Assembly (NCBI GenBank): GCA_039933785.1
Contig: JBDTNL010000060.1
Span: forward strand, 1 to 24,616
Direction: 5' to 3'
Source of the DNA: JBDTNL01 sp039933785
GTDB taxonomy: Bacteria > Acidobacteriota > Thermoanaerobaculia > Multivoradales > JAGPDF01
DNA: 24,616 nt
A program made the position numbers and the translations under genes. The notes beneath the pieces were generated by a model. The model was not told the DNA's origin and did no database searches. It was given only the letters and a program-made list of their open reading frames with translations. Shown piece after piece: positions 22,054-24,616 of the stretch; position 1 is the stretch's first letter; every line of letters starts with the position of its first letter.

Positions 22054-22506
22054 TTGACAGGACATGCGAGGCGACGAGCGTTGCTGCTCTGGTGCGGCGG
22101 CGGCCTGATCCTCAACTTCGCGTGGGAACTGCTTCAGCGCCCGTTCTTCGATGGATACGTCGGAGGGAAGACCAATCTATTGGGATGCTTCGTCGCTTCG
22201 CTTGGGGATGTGGGGCTCTTGGCGGCCCTCTATGTTGTTCTCTGGCTGGCCACCGGGGACTGGGATTGGGCTAGCCACATGACACTCGCGCGATGCCTGC
22301 TCCTAGCATCTGCTGGATTCATCGCCGCGACCTTGGTCGAGTGGCATGGACTGAGCAACGCGCGGTGGAGCTATCGCCTTGCGATGCCTTTGATCTCGGG
22401 TCTGGACGTTGGTTTGGTGCCCGTCCTGCAGATGGTCCTGGTGCCTGGCGCTCTCGTGCTGATCAATCTGGGTCTTGTTCGGTTTGGTCAAGAACCTCGA
22501 CGCTGA
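22054..22506 (+). CDS. Small four-helix membrane protein, unknown family
   Basis: A TTG start at 22054 with GGAGG (22044-22048) five bases upstream gives 150 residues; a GTG at 22042 in frame is possible but would overlap the binding site. Four hydrophobic segments (about 10-26, 43-66, 78-97, 115-143) carry notable polar residues at their ends: NFAWELLQ (21-28), LGDVG (50-54), EWHGL (96-100), ARWSY (103-107), MPLISG (111-116) and GLVPVLQ (120-126). Such spaced, motif-like conservation suggests a real family with a membrane-embedded site rather than a spacer. I do not recognise it. It lies between the divergent CDF-like gene and a Cys-rich exported protein, so a metal-linked role is plausible but unproven. 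Confidence 0.68.
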   Translation: MTGHARRRALLLWCGGGLILNFAWELLQRPFFDGYVGGKTNLLGCFVASLGDVGLLAALYVVLWLATGDWDWASHMTLARCLLLASAGFIAATLVEWHGLSNARWSYRLAMPLISGLDVGLVPVLQMVLVPGALVLINLGLVRFGQEPRR

Positions 22507-22601
22507 GCGGGCGAGGCGTGTGGCGCAGGTCCGTCGTTGTCGCTCCATTTCGGCCGGAGGGGAAGGAAACCGTCTTCCAGCGAGGGGCGTATGCATCTAC
22601 G

Positions 22602-23036
22602 ATGCGACGTCTCGCCCTCCCGATCCTCTTGGCCATGGTCTTTGTTGCGACCACTGCCCAGAGTACGCCCCTTGGGGGAGAGAAGGGCTGCGCAATGGCG
22701 CGGTCGTGCCCGATGGGCGCAGGGCCCGCTGGTTGCAAGGCTGGGGTTACCAGCTCGCGCAGTTGCTGCCAGCAGAAGGGCGCCCAGTCGTCCTCGCCGC
22801 AGGTTCCACCGCCCGTGGAACTGGGCCGAGGCGGGGAGCTTCCTACGATCGCAGAGGCCCAGCCGGCTCACCGAACCGTGTCGGGCGTTCTCCGGTGTTG
22901 CTCGGGTAGTTCTCTTCTCGCGCTTCTCGACACCTTCTCACTCACCGCGAAACTCCTGGTGCTCGCGTTGCTCGCGACCCTAGCCTTCATCCCGATCGCC
23001 CATGCTTGTGGATTCCTCGCGGGTCTGATCTTCTAA
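22602..23036 (+). CDS. Exported Cys-rich protein with C-terminal membrane helix
   Basis: The ATG at 22602 is preferred because a signal peptide (MRRLALPILLAMVFVATTAQ) follows at once; the open frame upstream to 22293 overlaps the previous gene and has no protein-like pattern. The 144-residue product has a cluster Cys30, Cys36, Cys45, Cys55-Cys56 within 27 residues (including SCPMGAGPAGC), a Pro-rich linker, Cys99-Cys100, and a hydrophobic C-terminus (about 117-143) with Cys136. It could hold soft metals at the membrane. The layout recalls the protein at 5053-5454. GAGGGG (about 22581-22586) is rather far upstream. An intrinsic terminator follows after 20 bases. Family unknown; a frameshift in its second half cannot be excluded. 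Confidence 0.55.
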   Translation: MRRLALPILLAMVFVATTAQSTPLGGEKGCAMARSCPMGAGPAGCKAGVTSSRSCCQQKGAQSSSPQVPPPVELGRGGELPTIAEAQPAHRTVSGVLRCCSGSSLLALLDTFSLTAKLLVLALLATLAFIPIAHACGFLAGLIF

Positions 23037-23056
23037 AGGCGCAGAACCCTCTCTAA

Positions 23057-23097
23057 AGCGGCGAAGACCCGGGTGTCCGGGCCGCCGCTCTTTTTTT
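23057..23097 (+). terminator. Strong rho-independent terminator
   Basis: Stem AGCGGCG (23057-23063) pairs with CGCCGCT (23083-23089); an inner stem CCCGG/CCGGG closes a GTGT loop. One C and seven T follow (23091-23097). It lies 20 bases after the stop of the Cys-rich gene and ends the plus-strand run of genes. Clear textbook form. Confidence 0.9.
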
Positions 23098-23208
23098 CCG
23101 GCCCCCCACAGCTGCGGCCTGGCTGACCCCGGCGTACAACTCGAATCTTTGCCTCTGCTCCTCTAGCTAGCGTAGCTGCCGCTCTGCTAGCGCGGCGACA
23201 GCGTGGGT
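23098..23208. other. Short intergenic stretch between convergent genes
   Basis: No coding pattern seen. Two GCTAGC palindromes at 23166-23171 and 23186-23191 can pair across a 14-base loop just beyond the stop of the minus-strand histidine kinase, perhaps marking its mRNA end. No T run follows on the minus strand, so this is weak. Confidence 0.3.
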
Positions 23209-24342
23209 TCACTCCGCCAGAGGACGAGCCGCCGGCGCCGGGCCAACGGCGATCGGCAGGTCGACCGTGAAGACGCAGCCCTGTCCGGGCAGATCGCGCA
23301 CGCGAAGCGTGCCTCCATTCGCTTCAATACCCTGGCGCGCGATGAAGAGCCCGAGTCCCAGTCCGCTCTTGTTCGAGCCCCGCTGGCGAAAGGGCTGAAA
23401 CAGCTCGCGGGAAAAGGCCGGTGGGAGGCCGCCGCATTGATCCTCGACCTCGATCAGCACTCGGCCCGCACTCGTGGTGGAATCGATACGAAGCTCTACC
23501 CGACCGCGCGGGCGCGAGAACTTCAGGGCATTCTGGAGCAGGTTCCCCATTGCAGCGCCCAGCAGCTGCTGATCGATGTTGATCGTCACTCCTTGGGCGA
23601 CCGGCGAGACACTCAGCTCCTGGCCCCTCGAGCCCGCCTCGATCCCCGCGATGAGCTCGATTTCCTGGATGAACTCGTCGAGTGCGACGGGTTCGCGGCG
23701 ATGCGCGCCGACCTCGAGCCTGACCTCCGCCAACGACTTGTCGACCAGCTCGCGCAGACCGTTGAGGGCGCGCCCAAGCAGGAGGCCCGTATTGCTGGCG
23801 ATTCCGATCGTTCCCGTTCTCAGAGCTTCGTAGGCGAGGACGGCGTTGTTGAGGCCGTTTCGGAGCTCGTGCGCGAAGACTCCCAAACGTTCGTTGTTCT
23901 CGCTGGCGATCGTCCGATCGCGCTGGCGCGCGAACTCGGTCACCGCTTCCGCGGTCACTTCGTCGAGACACCTGTTCAAGCTCCGAAACTCGTCGGCGGC
24001 GATCGGAACGTGCAACTCGTCCGCGAGCTCCGTGATCGCCTGGCAAATGTCTCCATAGCCCTGCACGACTTGAGCGATGCTGAATCCAGCGTGCCCAAGC
24101 GCGCCGCCGCGACGACTAGCGCTTTCTCCCATTTCAGACGGTGCGCCGATCTCGGCGGCTGCCTCGGGACGCTCAGTGGTCAGTTGCTCGCGGCGCAGGA
24201 TCTGCCCGAGCTGCCGGAGGAAGGTCGACACCCCGTCCTTGATTTCCCCCTCGGGCGCAGCCGGACCGTGGCGGGCCAGCAGTCTGGCCTGCGATCGCGC
24301 CACGATCGATTCATGGTGTGCAGTTAGAAACTCATGAAGCAC
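23209..24342 (-). CDS. Soluble histidine kinase with RsbRD-like N-terminal domain
   Basis: A 377-residue kinase without membrane helices, so cytoplasmic. Residues about 1-140 are helical and recall the N-terminal domain of RsbRD-type proteins (STFLRQLGQILRRE, GFSIAQVVQGYGDICQAI, LNRCLDEVTAEAVTEF). The dimerisation/phosphoacceptor helix reads VFAHELRNGLNN with His158. The ATPase domain has NLLQNALKFSR, EDQCGGLPP, RQRGSNKSGLGLGLFI and a final GGTLRVRDLPGQGCVFTVDLP. Kinases of this type (globin-like or RsbRD sensor, HELRN box) often act in stress signalling. No response regulator lies next to it in the window, so it is an orphan here. Its ATG is 36 bases after the end of the broken EAL gene. Link to metals is by position only. 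Confidence 0.9.
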   Translation of the reverse strand: MLHEFLTAHHESIVARSQARLLARHGPAAPEGEIKDGVSTFLRQLGQILRREQLTTERPEAAAEIGAPSEMGESASRRGGALGHAGFSIAQVVQGYGDICQAITELADELHVPIAADEFRSLNRCLDEVTAEAVTEFARQRDRTIASENNERLGVFAHELRNGLNNAVLAYEALRTGTIGIASNTGLLLGRALNGLRELVDKSLAEVRLEVGAHRREPVALDEFIQEIELIAGIEAGSRGQELSVSPVAQGVTINIDQQLLGAAMGNLLQNALKFSRPRGRVELRIDSTTSAGRVLIEVEDQCGGLPPAFSRELFQPFRQRGSNKSGLGLGLFIARQGIEANGGTLRVRDLPGQGCVFTVDLPIAVGPAPAARPLAE

Positions 24343-24378
24343 GGAGACCTCTTCCCTCGCGCCACACGGGCTGGGCGC

Positions 24379-24616
24379 CTACGGCGAGTCGCTAGTCTCA
24401 AGAGTGTACACCCCGGCCTCTGCGGATGCGCCGGCGGGCGGAAACGGCTCGGGTCCGTGCGCCAGATCGCCTTGCGCACGGTCGACTCCGATGTCGGTGA
24501 GCAATGCGAGCGTGGGCTCGTCCTCGACACACTCGCCGACCGACGATGCTGCCGTCGATTTTCAACAACCTGACCGCCTTCAGCACCGCGATCTGGTACC
24601 AGGGCACGGAGGGAGC
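24379..24616 (-). pseudogene. EAL-domain (cyclic-di-GMP phosphodiesterase) remnant, broken end
   Basis: Reading from the window edge, one frame gives VLKAVRLLKIDGSIVG, the metal-binding KIDGS motif of EAL domains. The next expected part of about 25-30 residues is missing, and another frame continues with GECVEDEPTLALLTDIGVDRAQGDL and GPEPF, the E-x-VE and GVDxAQG motifs near the end of the domain, before a TAG at 24379-24381. The junction near 24535-24545 lies at a GTCGGTCGG duplication, which fits a slip deletion of a length not divisible by three. The enzyme would lack part of its active barrel, so it is probably inactive; the 5' part is outside the window. An assembly error is possible but does not easily explain the missing segment. 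Confidence 0.68.

Noticed and set aside
22293..22601. N-terminal extension of the Cys-rich gene
   Set aside because: It overlaps the four-helix protein in another frame and lacks protein-like pattern; the ATG at 22602 starts a good signal peptide.
23203..24327. Open frame of 374 codons on the plus strand
   Set aside because: It is antisense to the histidine kinase, whose motifs (HELRN, GLGLGLF) are unmistakable; the plus-strand product has no family pattern.
1..24616. Mobile elements, CRISPR array, tRNA, rRNA or phage genes
   Set aside because: No transposase or integrase pattern, no regular repeat-spacer array, and no tRNA or rRNA-like stretch was recognised on either strand.

Overview
This is a GC-rich, gene-dense stretch of about 24.6 kb devoted almost entirely to metal and metalloid resistance. 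An outer-membrane efflux lipoprotein, a three-part RND efflux system and many exported proteins point to a Gram-negative bacterium. GTG and TTG starts and overlapping stop/start codons are frequent. The sequence alone does not fix the lineage; a proteobacterial or myxobacterial-type genome is a reasonable guess, but only a guess.

Layout. (1) 1-1883: an arsenic module. The C-terminal end of a TetR-type regulator faces a minus-strand pair: an ArsR repressor fused to a thioredoxin-type arsenate reductase, and an AqpS-like aquaglyceroporin coupled to it by a GTGA overlap. A TCAA-N6-TTGA dyad just upstream of the fusion gene is a probable ArsR operator. (2) 2041-2428: the decayed remains of an ECF sigma factor, with two frameshifts and one internal deletion. 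(3) 2462-9275: a copper module of a CopA-type P1B ATPase with YHS and heavy-metal-binding domains, a small Cys-rich exported protein, an exported one-domain metal-binding protein, a TolC-like outer-membrane lipoprotein, a Tat-exported multicopper oxidase and a membrane-anchored DUF305 protein. Most junctions overlap by 1-4 bases. (4) 9326-11409 (minus): an OmpR-type response regulator and its membrane histidine kinase, divergent from (5) 11520-19762: a CzcCBA-type RND efflux operon followed by four genes for exported proteins (two HGG-type, one DUF4198, one OB-like plus NTF2-like). (6) 19920-23036: a CzcD-type cation diffusion facilitator, a second exported NTF2-like protein, a divergent CDF-like transporter lacking the usual HxxxD site, a four-helix membrane protein, and another Cys-rich exported protein ending at a strong intrinsic terminator. 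(7) 23209-24616 (minus): a soluble histidine kinase and the broken end of an EAL-domain gene.

Together the genes cover arsenate reduction with arsenite exit by channel, Cu(I) export to the periplasm, oxidation and binding there, and trans-envelope pumping of divalent or monovalent metal ions. The least understood parts are the small exported proteins that accompany both efflux modules, and the membrane proteins at 21332-22506. I found no IS element, phage gene, tRNA, rRNA or CRISPR array. Three loci (aquaporin 3' end, sigma factor, EAL gene) look frame-disrupted, while the long efflux genes are intact.
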